From: Nitrospira sp. ST-bin5
GTDB lineage: Bacteria > Nitrospirota > Nitrospiria > Nitrospirales > Nitrospiraceae
Assembly: GCA_002083555.1 (NCBI GenBank)
Contig: MSXN01000013.1
Coordinates: 186,001 to 250,000, forward strand
Direction: 5' to 3'
DNA: 64,000 nt
Shown here: in pieces, positions 26,730 through 36,411 of the stretch
Layout: every line of letters begins with the position of its first letter
Position numbering within the stretch: position 1 is the first letter of the stretch
The notes under the pieces: model-generated
What the model was told of the DNA's origin: nothing
What the model saw: the letters and a program-made list of their open reading frames with translations, nothing else
Database searches by the model: none
Position numbers and translations under genes: made by a program

Positions 26730-28060
26730 TGGAAGAGCTGGTCTCACAAAATCAGCCGCTCATCCAGCCGATAGTAGAGCCCTTCCAGCGGTTCCTCCAC
26801 GCCCAGTCTACCGGCGGGGTGCTGCTGTTGGCCGCCACTGTCACGGCGATGGTCTGGGCCAATTCGCCCTGGGCCGAGTCCTATGCGGCGTTTTGGAACA
26901 CCCCCGTAAGTCTGGTAGTGGGGTCTCATTCTTTGAGGGAAACGTTGCTGGAGTGGATCAACGACGGGTTGATGGCGATGTTCTTTTTCGTCATCGGACT
27001 GGAAATCAAGCGGGAAATCCTGGTCGGAGAGTTGGCGTCGTTCCGGCAAGCCGCCCTCCCGCTGACGGCGGCCTTCGGCGGAGCGATGCTTCCGGCAATG
27101 CTCTACTCGACTCTGAATACGCCAGGACCGGGCGCTCCTGGATGGGGCATTCCGATGGCGACCGACATTGCCTTCGCGCTCGGGATTCTGGCCTTACTCG
27201 GCAGTCGAGTCCCGTTGGCATTGAAAGTCTTCTTGACCGCGCTGGCCATCGCCGACGATCTCATGGCGGTGCTGGTCATCGCGTTATTTTACACGTCGAC
27301 GATTTCCTGGCTGAGCCTCGGGATCGGTGCGGCCTTTCTGGCGCTGCTGATCGCCGCGAACCTTGCGGGCGTGCGGCATCCCCTGGTGTACTCGATTCTG
27401 GGGATCGGCGGCTTGTGGCTGGCGTTCCTCATGTCTGGGGTGCATGCCACCATCGCGGGCGTGATTGCTGCGATGACGATTCCCGCCAGGACCAGGCTGA
27501 CTGGACATGAATTTCTTTCGAGAGGCAAGGTGTTGCTTGAAGGGTTTGAGCAGGCGATGTTTCCTGAGAAGCCCCAATTGGCCAACCGGGAGCGGCAGCA
27601 AATCGCCCGTCATATGAAAACCGCGGTGCAGCAGGTGGAGACTCCCCTGCAGCAATTGGAGCAGGCGCTCCACCCATGGGTGACGGTCGTTGTTATGCCG
27701 GTATTCGCTCTGGCCAATGCCGGGATTAAGCTTGATGGGGACATCGGCGCGCTGCTGATGAATCCGGTTGCGCTGGGGATCATCCTCGGATTGCTTGTGG
27801 GGAAACCTGTCGGCATCGTGTTCTCGTCCTGGCTCGTGATACGAGGAGGCCTCGCCGTCTTACCCTCCGGCGTGTCTTGGACTCACCTCTGGGCTGTGGG
27901 GTGTCTTGGGGGGATGGGATTTACCATGTCGCTTTTCATCACAGGTTTGGCGTTCACCCACGGGCCGTCGTTGATGTCGGCTAAGGTGGGCATCCTGGCA
28001 GCCTCGACAACGGCGGGGACCATTGGCTGGCTGTTCCTGAAACGTATTCGACCGAAATAA
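26729..28060 (+). CDS. nhaA: Na+/H+ antiporter NhaA
   Basis: 443 residues from the ATG at 26729; the longer frame from 26546 only reads through the MFS relic out of frame. Eleven or more helices. Family signatures: MAMFFFVIGLEIKREILVGEL, PMATDIAFALGILALLGSRVP and the double Asp ALAIADDLMAVLVIALFYT, which binds Na+ and protons. It exports Na+ at alkaline pH using the proton gradient. The stretch near residues 265-310 is a charged insertion typical of longer NhaA forms. Confidence 0.95.
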   Translation: MEELVSQNQPLIQPIVEPFQRFLHAQSTGGVLLLAATVTAMVWANSPWAESYAAFWNTPVSLVVGSHSLRETLLEWINDGLMAMFFFVIGLEIKREILVGELASFRQAALPLTAAFGGAMLPAMLYSTLNTPGPGAPGWGIPMATDIAFALGILALLGSRVPLALKVFLTALAIADDLMAVLVIALFYTSTISWLSLGIGAAFLALLIAANLAGVRHPLVYSILGIGGLWLAFLMSGVHATIAGVIAAMTIPARTRLTGHEFLSRGKVLLEGFEQAMFPEKPQLANRERQQIARHMKTAVQQVETPLQQLEQALHPWVTVVVMPVFALANAGIKLDGDIGALLMNPVALGIILGLLVGKPVGIVFSSWLVIRGGLAVLPSGVSWTHLWAVGCLGGMGFTMSLFITGLAFTHGPSLMSAKVGILAASTTAGTIGWLFLKRIRPK

Positions 28061-28408
28061 GCAGATCCACATGAGTCCCCGACGGTCTGGTATGTCACCC
28101 GAGACGACCCGCATGAAGAAGCTCAATCGTCAGGCGGCCAGTGGAGTAACTTTGGAACTGCGCGCCGTGCTTATATCAGGCTTTCTCAACGGAGGGGTTC
28201 ACCTTACAATCCTGTGATGTTCCTGTGGCGTTCCTCAGGGTACGCGTGCCCTGCGTTGAGGGGTTTGGTTGGAGATTTGGTCGCCGACGTGACAGCGCTC
28301 GCATCCAGAGAAGGCTGTCTTAATCGCTGGTCCAGACAATTGCTGTGACAAGTTGAGACGCTTGTGGCGCCCTGGTTTACACTCTTGGGGGGGCGTTGTT
28401 ATAGGGTG
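28061..28408. other. Convergent intergenic region
   Basis: It separates nhaA (plus) from the MgtA-like gene (minus). A hairpin with the core CAGGGTACGCGTGCCCTG is visible near 28237. No gene or T-tract terminator is recognised. Confidence 0.4.
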
Positions 28409-30931
28409 TCAGGTTCGTCCATTAGCGTAAAAATATTTCTTGGCTATCTCGGCGGTGAGGACGTATCCGGCGAGAATGGCGCCGAGAAGAACAAGGAATG
28501 AGAGCGGCATTGGAGTCAAGCCAAGCAGGGCCGCAATCGGGAGTATGGGGATCAACAGCGTGATCGCAGCGACGGCGAGTGTGGCGAGTGTGAGTGCCCG
28601 CCCCGGCGTGCTGGAGAAAAACGGCCGTCTGGTTCGAATGACGAGCACGATGGCCGAGGCGGAAATGACGGATTCGATGAACCAGCCTGTCCGGAACTGT
28701 TCCGGTGAGGCACCGAGAATCCAGAGCAGCGCCCCGAATGTCAGGTAGTCGAACACCGAACTGACGAGTCCGAATGTCAGCATGAATTTGCGGATAAAGG
28801 CGATATCCCAGCGCCGCGGCCGGTCGATCAGTTCAGGGTCGACGCTGTCGGTGGCGATCGTCATTTCGGGAATATCGGTCAGTAGATTCGTGAGGAGGAT
28901 TTGCTTCGGCAGCAGCGGGAGAAACGGCAGAAACAGCGAGGCGCCGGCCATGCTGAACATGTTGCCGAAGTTCGCGCTGGTGGCCATGAAGACGTACTTC
29001 AGCGTGTTCGCAAAGGTGGTCCGTCCCTCGCGGACGCCCTGGATAAGTACGGACAAGTTCTTTTCGAGCAGCACAATATCAGCCGCGTCCTTAGCGACGT
29101 CTACGGCGCTGTCCACGGAGATGCCGACGTCCGCTGAATGGAGCGCGGGGGCATCATTGATCCCGTCCCCAATATAACCCACCACGTTACCGGATCGTTT
29201 CAAGGCCAGAATGATGCGGTCTTTCTGGTTCGGTTCGATTTCGGCAAAGACGTCGATGTCGTTGACCTGGTGGCTCAGCGCTTCGTCCGTCATGCGGCGG
29301 AGATCCATGCCGGTCAGCAGCCGTTGATGATCCAGTCCGACTGCGTGGCTGACATGGGTTGCGACGAGGCGGTGATCGCCTGTGATGATTTTGAGAGAGA
29401 CCCCCAGCCGCCGCAGCGAGGCGATCGTATCGGCGATGTCTTCTCGCAACGGGTCGTGGAAAACCAGGAGTCCCAGGAAGGTCATGTCCGTCTCGTGTTC
29501 CTTTCCGAGACGCGTGCAGGATTCCATGGGGCGGATGGCCAGGCCGAGAATGCGAAAGCCCTGACCGGTCAGTTCGTGAAACCGGCTGGCGATCCGTTCC
29601 CGGACCGCGTCGAGGGGGACGGAGTTTCCGTCTGCCGATTCGGCGTAGACGCAGGCGGCCAACGTTTGCTCCAAGGCGCCTTTGGTAATCAAGAGTGAGC
29701 CGGTCGCGGTGGAGACGAGAATGGATAAGCGTTTGCGTACGAAGTCGTAGGGCACCTCGTCCAACTTGCGGTACCCGGTGAAATCCCATGCGCGATGTGT
29801 GCGGATCGCCTCGTCGAGCGGATTGACGAAGCCGGTTTCGTACGCGGCATTCAGGGCCGCGTGAAAGAGCACGCGTTCGCTCGGCTGGCCGGCGACATCG
29901 AGCGCGCATTCCAGATGCATCGATCCTTCCGTGAGCGTGCCGGTTTTATCGGCACAGAGCACGTTCATGCTGCCGAAGTTCTCGATCGAGTGGAGCCGTT
30001 TGACGATCACTTGCTGCTGGGCCATGCGTTTCGCCCCGTGCGAGAGATTGACGCTGATGATCGCCGGGAGCAACTGCGGTGTGAGCCCGACCGCGAGCGC
30101 CATGGAGAAGAGAAACGAATCGAGGACGGGCCGTTGCAGGTAGACGTTGATGGCGAAGATGGCGAAGACGAGCAAGAGCGTGACTTCAAGCAGGAGATAG
30201 CCGAAACGCCGGACGCCCCGTTCAAACTCGGTTTCCGGCTGGCGGTGCATCACACGGCCGGCGAGGCGTCCGAACTCCGTGTCCTTGCCGATCTGCACGA
30301 TGACTGCCGTGGCATGGCCGCTGATTACATGGGTGCCCATGAAGAGACTGTTGGTTCGTTGGTTGACCGGCGCCGTGGCCGGCACGAGTGACACGGATTT
30401 TTCAGCCGGGTACGTTTCGCCGGTCAACGTCGCTTCGTCGACGAAGAGATCTTTGGATTCGAGGATGAGGCCATCTCCGGGAATGCTTGAGCCGGCCGAC
30501 AGCGTGACGATGTCGCCGGGCACGACCTCATCGAGCGGAATGTCGTGCGCCTTCCCTTCCCGCAAGACCGTGACAGTCACGTGAACGAGCGCGAGGAGCG
30601 AAGCGACGGCTTTGGCTGCGCCGTGTTCCTGCCAGAATCCCAGCAGGGCGCTGACGAGGATGATGATCAGGATGATGAAGGCGTCTGTGCGATCGGCGAG
30701 AAAGAGCGAGATGGTGGCGGCAAACAAGAGGATGAGAATGATCGGGCTGTGGAATTGGGCCAGCAGAACCAGGAATGGCTGAATATCCCGGTGCGGTTTG
30801 AGGCGTGTGGCTGCGTACCGCGCTTGCCGTTCTTTGGCTTCTTCCGCGCTGAGCCCCTCCGCACTGCTCCGCAGGCGGCTGAGGAGTTTCTCTGCCGGAA
30901 CGCTCCAGAAGGCCTGGTTCGGCTCGCTCAT
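28409..30931 (-). CDS. P-type ATPase, MgtA-like magnesium-transporting type
   Basis: An 840-residue P3-type cation ATPase. It has a cytoplasmic N-terminus (EGLSAEEAKERQARY), an actuator domain with LTGET, the phosphorylation motif ADKTGTLTEG with Asp328, the hinge GDGINDAPALHSADVGIS and about 10 helices. The stretch GLTPQLLPAIISVNLSHGAKRMA before the phosphorylation site is typical of MgtA/MgtB. It would import Mg2+ or a similar divalent ion into the cytoplasm. It is the last gene of a five-gene minus-strand run, 15 bases after the permease gene. Confidence 0.9.
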   Translation of the reverse strand: MSEPNQAFWSVPAEKLLSRLRSSAEGLSAEEAKERQARYAATRLKPHRDIQPFLVLLAQFHSPIILILLFAATISLFLADRTDAFIILIIILVSALLGFWQEHGAAKAVASLLALVHVTVTVLREGKAHDIPLDEVVPGDIVTLSAGSSIPGDGLILESKDLFVDEATLTGETYPAEKSVSLVPATAPVNQRTNSLFMGTHVISGHATAVIVQIGKDTEFGRLAGRVMHRQPETEFERGVRRFGYLLLEVTLLLVFAIFAINVYLQRPVLDSFLFSMALAVGLTPQLLPAIISVNLSHGAKRMAQQQVIVKRLHSIENFGSMNVLCADKTGTLTEGSMHLECALDVAGQPSERVLFHAALNAAYETGFVNPLDEAIRTHRAWDFTGYRKLDEVPYDFVRKRLSILVSTATGSLLITKGALEQTLAACVYAESADGNSVPLDAVRERIASRFHELTGQGFRILGLAIRPMESCTRLGKEHETDMTFLGLLVFHDPLREDIADTIASLRRLGVSLKIITGDHRLVATHVSHAVGLDHQRLLTGMDLRRMTDEALSHQVNDIDVFAEIEPNQKDRIILALKRSGNVVGYIGDGINDAPALHSADVGISVDSAVDVAKDAADIVLLEKNLSVLIQGVREGRTTFANTLKYVFMATSANFGNMFSMAGASLFLPFLPLLPKQILLTNLLTDIPEMTIATDSVDPELIDRPRRWDIAFIRKFMLTFGLVSSVFDYLTFGALLWILGASPEQFRTGWFIESVISASAIVLVIRTRRPFFSSTPGRALTLATLAVAAITLLIPILPIAALLGLTPMPLSFLVLLGAILAGYVLTAEIAKKYFYANGRT

Positions 30932-30946
30932 GCTGGAGTTACGGGA

Positions 30947-32179
30947 TTATTCATAGTGCAGTGCCTCGATGGGATTCAGCTTTGAGGCCTTGTTGGCCGG
31001 GTAGAGGCCAAAGAAGATGCCGACGACGAGGGAAAAGACAAACGCGGCGGCCACGGCCGGCATGGAAATGATCGTCGGCCAGCCGATCAGTTTGGTCAGG
31101 AGTAGCGAGATGCCGATGCCGGCCCCGACGCCGAGGATGCCCCCGATGGTGGTCATGATGATGGCTTCAATCAGAAATTGCAGCAGGATATGAATCCGCT
31201 TCGCGCCGACGGCCATGCGCAGCCCGATTTCTCTGGTTCGCTCGGTGACGGAGACCAGGAGGATGTTCATGATGCCGATACCTCCTACGATGAGGGAGAT
31301 CGAGGCGATGCTCATGAGCATGAGCATCATGGTCCGGCTCGTGCCAGCCATAGTATTGGCGATATCTTCCATCGTGCGGATGGTGAAATCGTCTTCTTCT
31401 GACGATTGCAGACGATGTTTCGCCCTCAGCAGCTCCTTGATGTCGTCGACGACGGCCGGAATATCGTGGCGGGTTTGCGTCGCGACCAGGATGATGCCGA
31501 CGGTGCCGAGAAATCGCGTGCCTAGTACTTTGCGTTCTGCGGTCGTGAAGGGGAGGACGACGAAATCGTCCTGGTCCTGACCGGTAATCGATTGACCCTT
31601 GGGAGCGAGGATTCCGATGACCCGGAGGGGGACGTTCCGGATGCGGACCTCACTGCCGACGACTTCTTCGCCGGATTCAAACAGGTTCTGGGCAGCGGTT
31701 TTCCCTAGGATGACGACTTTCGCTGCCGCGTCCATGTCTGACTGGGTGAAGAAGTTGCCTTGTGCAACCGGCCAACTGCGGATGTCGGGGAACTCCGGTG
31801 TCGTGCCGAGTACGATCGTGCTCCAGTTCTTGTTCTCTCGAATGACTTGCAGGACGGAGCGCGTGGCGTACATCACCATCGTCACGCTCGATACCTTCTT
31901 CTCAATATCCTGCGCATCGTCGACGGTCAGAGTGGAGATGGACCCCAACCCTCCGCGAACGCCGCCGACAGTCGTGGCGCCGGGAATGATAATGAGCACA
32001 TTCGTTCCCAGGCTGGAGATCTCCGCCTGGACGGAAGCCGTGGCTCCTTGCCCCAGGCTCACCATCGCGACCACTGCGCCGATGCCGATAATGATGCCGA
32101 GCATGGTCAACCCGGCGCGCAACGGATTGCGGCGCAGGATGCGTAGGGCGGAGAACATGGTGAGCCAGAGAAAGGACAT
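30947..32179 (-). CDS. ABC transporter permease, MacB/FtsX type
   Basis: A 410-residue protein with the MacB layout: a first helix in RRNPLRAGLTMLGIIIGIGAVVAMVSLG, a large periplasmic domain of about 220 residues, then three helices (IASISLIVGGIGIMNILLVSVTERTREIGLRMAVGA). Such permeases work with an ATPase and a HlyD-like adaptor to move lipids, peptides or drugs across the envelope. The adaptor is the gene upstream, but no ATPase gene is present between or next to them. The ATPase may be elsewhere or lost. Confidence 0.88.
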   Translation of the reverse strand: MSFLWLTMFSALRILRRNPLRAGLTMLGIIIGIGAVVAMVSLGQGATASVQAEISSLGTNVLIIIPGATTVGGVRGGLGSISTLTVDDAQDIEKKVSSVTMVMYATRSVLQVIRENKNWSTIVLGTTPEFPDIRSWPVAQGNFFTQSDMDAAAKVVILGKTAAQNLFESGEEVVGSEVRIRNVPLRVIGILAPKGQSITGQDQDDFVVLPFTTAERKVLGTRFLGTVGIILVATQTRHDIPAVVDDIKELLRAKHRLQSSEEDDFTIRTMEDIANTMAGTSRTMMLMLMSIASISLIVGGIGIMNILLVSVTERTREIGLRMAVGAKRIHILLQFLIEAIIMTTIGGILGVGAGIGISLLLTKLIGWPTIISMPAVAAAFVFSLVVGIFFGLYPANKASKLNPIEALHYE

Positions 32180-32191
32180 GGGAATCGCTTT

Positions 32192-32277
32192 CAGCTGTCA
32201 GCCATCAGCTGACAGCCCTCGGATGTGACTCTTCGATCAGACGCTGAGAGCTGAAAGCTGTTTGCTGATAGCTCATC
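32192..32277. repeat. Cluster of short inverted repeats in the adaptor-permease gap
   Basis: GCTGTCAG (32194-32201) and CTGACAGC (32209-32216) are exact complements. Further on AGCTGAAAGCT and GCTGATAGCT repeat the same AGCTGAWAGCT theme. This AGCTGA-rich block fills most of the 102-base gap. It could be a dispersed intergenic repeat or a hairpin modulating the operon. Confidence 0.5.
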
Positions 32278-32281
32278 CCCT

Positions 32282-33607
32282 TCATCTCATCCCCCGGCCC
32301 GGTTCGAAGCCGGGCGGCAGCTTCTTTTGCGCCTGCTCCTCAAGTGTTTCAATGCCGAGAATCACCCGCTCGCCTTCCTTTACTGGCCCTTCAGTGATTT
32401 CCGAAAATAGGGAGTCTGCAATACCGGTGGTGACGACGGCCTGATGCGGCTTGTTCTCCTGATCGAACACCCAGACCTGCGACACTTTCTTGTCGACAGG
32501 AACGTTGGGCATTCGAAACCGTAACGCGCCGTTCGGGACGCGCAGGGGAGATTCTTTCTTTGCGGTGACGATGGTCACGTTGGCCGTCATGCCGGGCTTG
32601 AGCTTGAGATCTTTGTTGTCGACCGTGATCACGACGTCGTAGGTCACCACGTTCTGGATGCTGATCGGCGCATTCCGCACTTGCGTCACCGTGCCATCGA
32701 AGAAGTGTTTCGGGTAGGCGTCCACGCGAAAGCTGGCCGTCTTTCCTTCAGCCACTCCGCCGATATCAGACTCGCTGACATTGGCGTTCACCTGCATCTT
32801 CATCAGGTCCTGCGCGATCACAAAGAGGGTGGGTGTTTGGAAGCTGGCCACGACGGTCTGACCGATGTCCACGGTGCGGGAGATGACAATGCCGTTGACC
32901 GGCGAGTAGATGGTGGTATAGCCGAGATCCAGTTCGGCCGAGGCGAGTGTCGCTTGCGCCTGGTCCACCTGCGCCTGTGCGACCTCGATCTGGGCCGCCG
33001 CGTCACGGTAGTTCGTATCGGCGAGATCCAGATCGGCCTGCGATACGAACGCCTGTGTCCGGAGCGCCGCCATCCGGTCCCGTTCCCGTTTGCGTTGGGC
33101 CGCCATATTGTTCGCTTTGGCGAGCGAACCGGTGGCGCTCTTGACGGCGGCACGGGCCTGGTTGACTCGGGATTGAAAGGGGAGCGGGTCGATCTGAGCC
33201 AGCGGCTGGCCTTGTTTGACCACAGCGTTGAAATCCGCGTAGAGCTTCGCAATCTTGCCGGACACCTGGCTTCCGACCAGGACGGACACGACCGGATTGA
33301 CGGTTCCGGTGGCGGTGACGATGGATGTGATGGGTCCCCGGTCGACCAGCCCTGTCTTGTACTGAACCGGAGGGGTTCCCCCATAGAGCCAATACCACGC
33401 CGCTGTACCGATCAACAGGATCGCCGCCACGCCGCCGATCAGCCACGGAAGCCGTGATGTCGTCTGTGGATGAGGAAGCGGAATGACCGTGATGGGCATC
33501 GCACGGTCAGGTGGCCGTAAAGGATCGGAAGGAGGCGGAGCCGCCTGGCTTGTGATGATTTCATTGACAGGAAGATGCCGGATTGGCTCATTCGGGTCGT
33601 TGGTCAT
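32282..33607 (-). CDS. HlyD/MacA-like periplasmic adaptor protein
   Basis: A 441-residue membrane-fusion protein. A cytoplasmic start of about 45 residues and one helix (LPWLIGGVAAILLIGTAAWYW) lead into a periplasmic part with a lipoyl-like hinge (GTVNPVVSVLVGSQVSGKIAKLY), a coiled-coil hairpin (about 140-230) and beta domains. It would link the permease encoded next to an outer-membrane channel. Its start overlaps the stop of the ATPase gene upstream (ATGA). The C-terminus (KKLPPGFEPGRGMR) is a common ending in MacA-like proteins. Confidence 0.9.
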   Translation of the reverse strand: MTNDPNEPIRHLPVNEIITSQAAPPPSDPLRPPDRAMPITVIPLPHPQTTSRLPWLIGGVAAILLIGTAAWYWLYGGTPPVQYKTGLVDRGPITSIVTATGTVNPVVSVLVGSQVSGKIAKLYADFNAVVKQGQPLAQIDPLPFQSRVNQARAAVKSATGSLAKANNMAAQRKRERDRMAALRTQAFVSQADLDLADTNYRDAAAQIEVAQAQVDQAQATLASAELDLGYTTIYSPVNGIVISRTVDIGQTVVASFQTPTLFVIAQDLMKMQVNANVSESDIGGVAEGKTASFRVDAYPKHFFDGTVTQVRNAPISIQNVVTYDVVITVDNKDLKLKPGMTANVTIVTAKKESPLRVPNGALRFRMPNVPVDKKVSQVWVFDQENKPHQAVVTTGIADSLFSEITEGPVKEGERVILGIETLEEQAQKKLPPGFEPGRGMR

Positions 33608-36411
33608 GAAGCACTCGCTTTCTGTATCAATTCAGTCGGCGTACGATGATGGAGCCGGTTTGCCATGATCTTACGAGCTTCTTCTGCCAATAACAGCATG
33701 AGGGCGCCCAGCGTGAGCGGAGCGAAGATCCATGGCGGCAACGGGCTCGTTCCAAAAATCTCGTGGCCCGTCGGCGTATAGGTTATGGCGGCTAGCAGCG
33801 TCAGTTCGATGGCAATGCCCCAGAGGATCACCGGGTTGCTGAACCAGCCGCTCCGTGCGGCGCTGAGTCGATCGGAGCGGCAGGCAAAGACATTCGCCAC
33901 CTGGGCCAAGACGATCCCAGCGAAGGTCACGGTCGTCGCCTCCTTATAGAGGGGGGAAGACCAATCCAGATGAGCGCCCCAGGTCCATCCCTGGCTAGAG
34001 AGGTAGAGAAAGAATCCGCTCATCGCCACGATCGCTTCGATCAGACCAAGAAAGAGGTAGGCGCGTAAGAGGAGCGGGAGATTCAAAAGCCGTTCGGTTT
34101 TCGGACGTGGCGGTATATCCATGACGTCGGCTACCGGGCGTTCGGTGCCGAGACCCAGTGCTGGGACCATGTCGGTGCCGAGATCGACGGCCAACACTTG
34201 TGGAATCGTGAGCGCCAGCGGGATGCCGAAGAAGCCGTAGCCCAGAAACGGCACAATTTCAGGGACGTTGCTGGCCAGGATATAGCTGGTGAATTTGCGA
34301 ATGTTCTCATAGACCGCTCGGCCTTCTTCGATGGCACTGACGATGGTTGCAAAATTATCGTCGAGCAAAATGATATCAGCGGTTTCCTTGGCAACATCGG
34401 TTCCGGCGATGCCCATGGCCACTCCGATGTCAGCTTTCTTGAGGGCCGGCGCATCGTTGACGCCATCGCCGGTGACGGCGACCACTTGCCCCACGTCCTT
34501 GAGCGTGGCGACGATGCGCATCTTATGGCGCGGCGCCATGCGGGCAAACACCGGATCCGGCTCCCCCGGTCGAGAGGGGGTCAGCAGTTGGCGTAGGGTA
34601 TCATCGCTCATGCCGTCGAGCTGTGTGCCTTCGATCACCGGGACAAAGCCGGTCGGTTGTTGCGGTGCCTGTTCCGGCGCCAAACCGATCTTGCGTGCAA
34701 TCGCCAGGGCGGTGAGGGGATGATCACCCGTGATCATGACAACACGGACTCCGGCTTTGCGGCATTTGAGGATCGCCTCGGGGACCTCCCTGTGCGGCGG
34801 GTCCATCATGGCGATGAGTCCGAGAAACGTCAGATCCTCTTCAATGGTCTCCACTTCGATTTGTTCGGGCTGATGGGCGACTTCGCGCATCGCCACGGCA
34901 AGCACGCGGTAGGCCTGTTCGGCAAACGTCCGGCTTTGATTCAGGATACGCGTCCGCTCGTCCTGTGTCATGGAGATGGCCTCGCCATGAACCAATGCGT
35001 TGGTGCAGAGCATGAGCACGGCTTCCGGGGCGCCTTTGGTGAAGGCAAGAAGGCGGCCTTCCGACCAGTGCAGGGTACTCATTCGTTTGCGATCGGCGTC
35101 GAAGGCCAGTTCTCCCATGCGGCGCAAGGGAGGACGGTGGGCCAGCCCATGCTCGATGGCAAATTCCAGGAGCGCGACTTCCGTCGGATCCCCGGTCACG
35201 ATGAACCGTCCGTCTGATTGCCGGACGCGCTTGGCGTTGTGGCAATTGACGAGGGCGTCGAATAGGGGTTGCCACTGTTCGGCGTCCGCTGTCGTGATGA
35301 GGCGGCCTCTGGTGAAAAGGCAGCCCTCGCGCGACTCAATCACGAGCCCGTCGGTGCAGAACCGATCCACTTTCATCCGATTTTCCGTGAGTGTGCCGGT
35401 CTTGTCCGTGCAGATGACGGTGGTGCAGCCGAGCGTTTCGACGGAGGATAGATGCTTAACCAGGGCGTTGCGTTTGGCCATCCGTTGGCTGCTCACGGCG
35501 AGTGCGAGGGTCACCGTCGGCAGGAGCCCTTCGGGCACGTTGGCGACGATGATGCCGATTCCGAAAATCGCGCTGATCCAGAAGCCGAGTCCGCTGCCCA
35601 TCCCGATCACAAAGAAGGCCGCTCCCATAGCCAGTGAAATGGCGGCAACGATGCGGGTGACGGTGATGATTTCCTGTTGGAGCGGACTGAGACCGACGGC
35701 AACGGAGGTGGTGAGACTGGCGATTTTGCCGAACTCTGTACGCATGCCGACCGCAAACACGACCGCGCGCCCATGGCCGGAGAGGATGGTGGTGCCAGCG
35801 AAGACGAGGTTCGGGAGGTCGAGCCAATGGCCATCCTTAGTAGATTCGGCAATCCGTCGCTTCGGGTTCGATTCGCCGGTCAGGGCGGCGTTGTCCACTC
35901 GCATGCCGACGGCTTCGATCAAGCGCGCATCGGCCGGGATGCGTTCCCCTTCCTCCAGGATGAGGATGTCGCCCGGCACGATGTCGCTTCGGGAAAGTTC
36001 GAGCGGGTGACCTCCGCGGGTGATCCAGGCTTTGTCCGGCAGCAGGCGATGGAGCGCTTGCACGGCGCGCTCGGCTTTGTATTCTTGAAAGAAGGCGAAG
36101 ACGGCATTGATGACGATGACGCTGAGGATGGCCCAGCCCAGCGTGGCCATGCCCTCGCCTGGCTTCATGAAGTCGGCGGCGAACGCGAGGCCGGAGGCGA
36201 TCCAGAGCAGCAGGGCGAGGAAGTGGGTGAAGTGGCGGGTGAGTCCCCGCAGGATGAGGTAGCGATCGGGTTCCGTGAGCCGGTTGGCGCCGAACTGGGC
36301 CAGGCGTTGCTGGGCCTCTTCCGGCGTGAGGCCGCCGGTGGCGGTCTCAAGCCGCTTCAGCACCTCGTCGATGGCGAGGGTTCCAATATCGTGGTACCGG
36401 AACTCAGGCAC
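33604..36411 (-). CDS. P-type ATPase resembling the Na,K-ATPase alpha subunit (P2 type)
   Basis: A 935-residue cation ATPase with 10 predicted helices. Its ion-site motifs closely follow animal Na,K- and H,K-ATPases: IIVANVPEGLLPTVTLAL in helix 4, SNVPEIVPF in helix 5 and AVDLGTDMVPALGLGTE in helix 6. The phosphorylation motif is TDKTGTLTENRM with Asp336; LTGES and GDGVNDAPALKKADIGVAM are present. No beta-like subunit is next to it. It may pump Na+, K+ or Ca2+; the motif match favours the P2C branch. The gene overlaps the stress protein upstream by 8 bases and the adaptor downstream by 4. Confidence 0.9.
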   Translation of the reverse strand: MPEFRYHDIGTLAIDEVLKRLETATGGLTPEEAQQRLAQFGANRLTEPDRYLILRGLTRHFTHFLALLLWIASGLAFAADFMKPGEGMATLGWAILSVIVINAVFAFFQEYKAERAVQALHRLLPDKAWITRGGHPLELSRSDIVPGDILILEEGERIPADARLIEAVGMRVDNAALTGESNPKRRIAESTKDGHWLDLPNLVFAGTTILSGHGRAVVFAVGMRTEFGKIASLTTSVAVGLSPLQQEIITVTRIVAAISLAMGAAFFVIGMGSGLGFWISAIFGIGIIVANVPEGLLPTVTLALAVSSQRMAKRNALVKHLSSVETLGCTTVICTDKTGTLTENRMKVDRFCTDGLVIESREGCLFTRGRLITTADAEQWQPLFDALVNCHNAKRVRQSDGRFIVTGDPTEVALLEFAIEHGLAHRPPLRRMGELAFDADRKRMSTLHWSEGRLLAFTKGAPEAVLMLCTNALVHGEAISMTQDERTRILNQSRTFAEQAYRVLAVAMREVAHQPEQIEVETIEEDLTFLGLIAMMDPPHREVPEAILKCRKAGVRVVMITGDHPLTALAIARKIGLAPEQAPQQPTGFVPVIEGTQLDGMSDDTLRQLLTPSRPGEPDPVFARMAPRHKMRIVATLKDVGQVVAVTGDGVNDAPALKKADIGVAMGIAGTDVAKETADIILLDDNFATIVSAIEEGRAVYENIRKFTSYILASNVPEIVPFLGYGFFGIPLALTIPQVLAVDLGTDMVPALGLGTERPVADVMDIPPRPKTERLLNLPLLLRAYLFLGLIEAIVAMSGFFLYLSSQGWTWGAHLDWSSPLYKEATTVTFAGIVLAQVANVFACRSDRLSAARSGWFSNPVILWGIAIELTLLAAITYTPTGHEIFGTSPLPPWIFAPLTLGALMLLLAEEARKIMANRLHHRTPTELIQKASAS

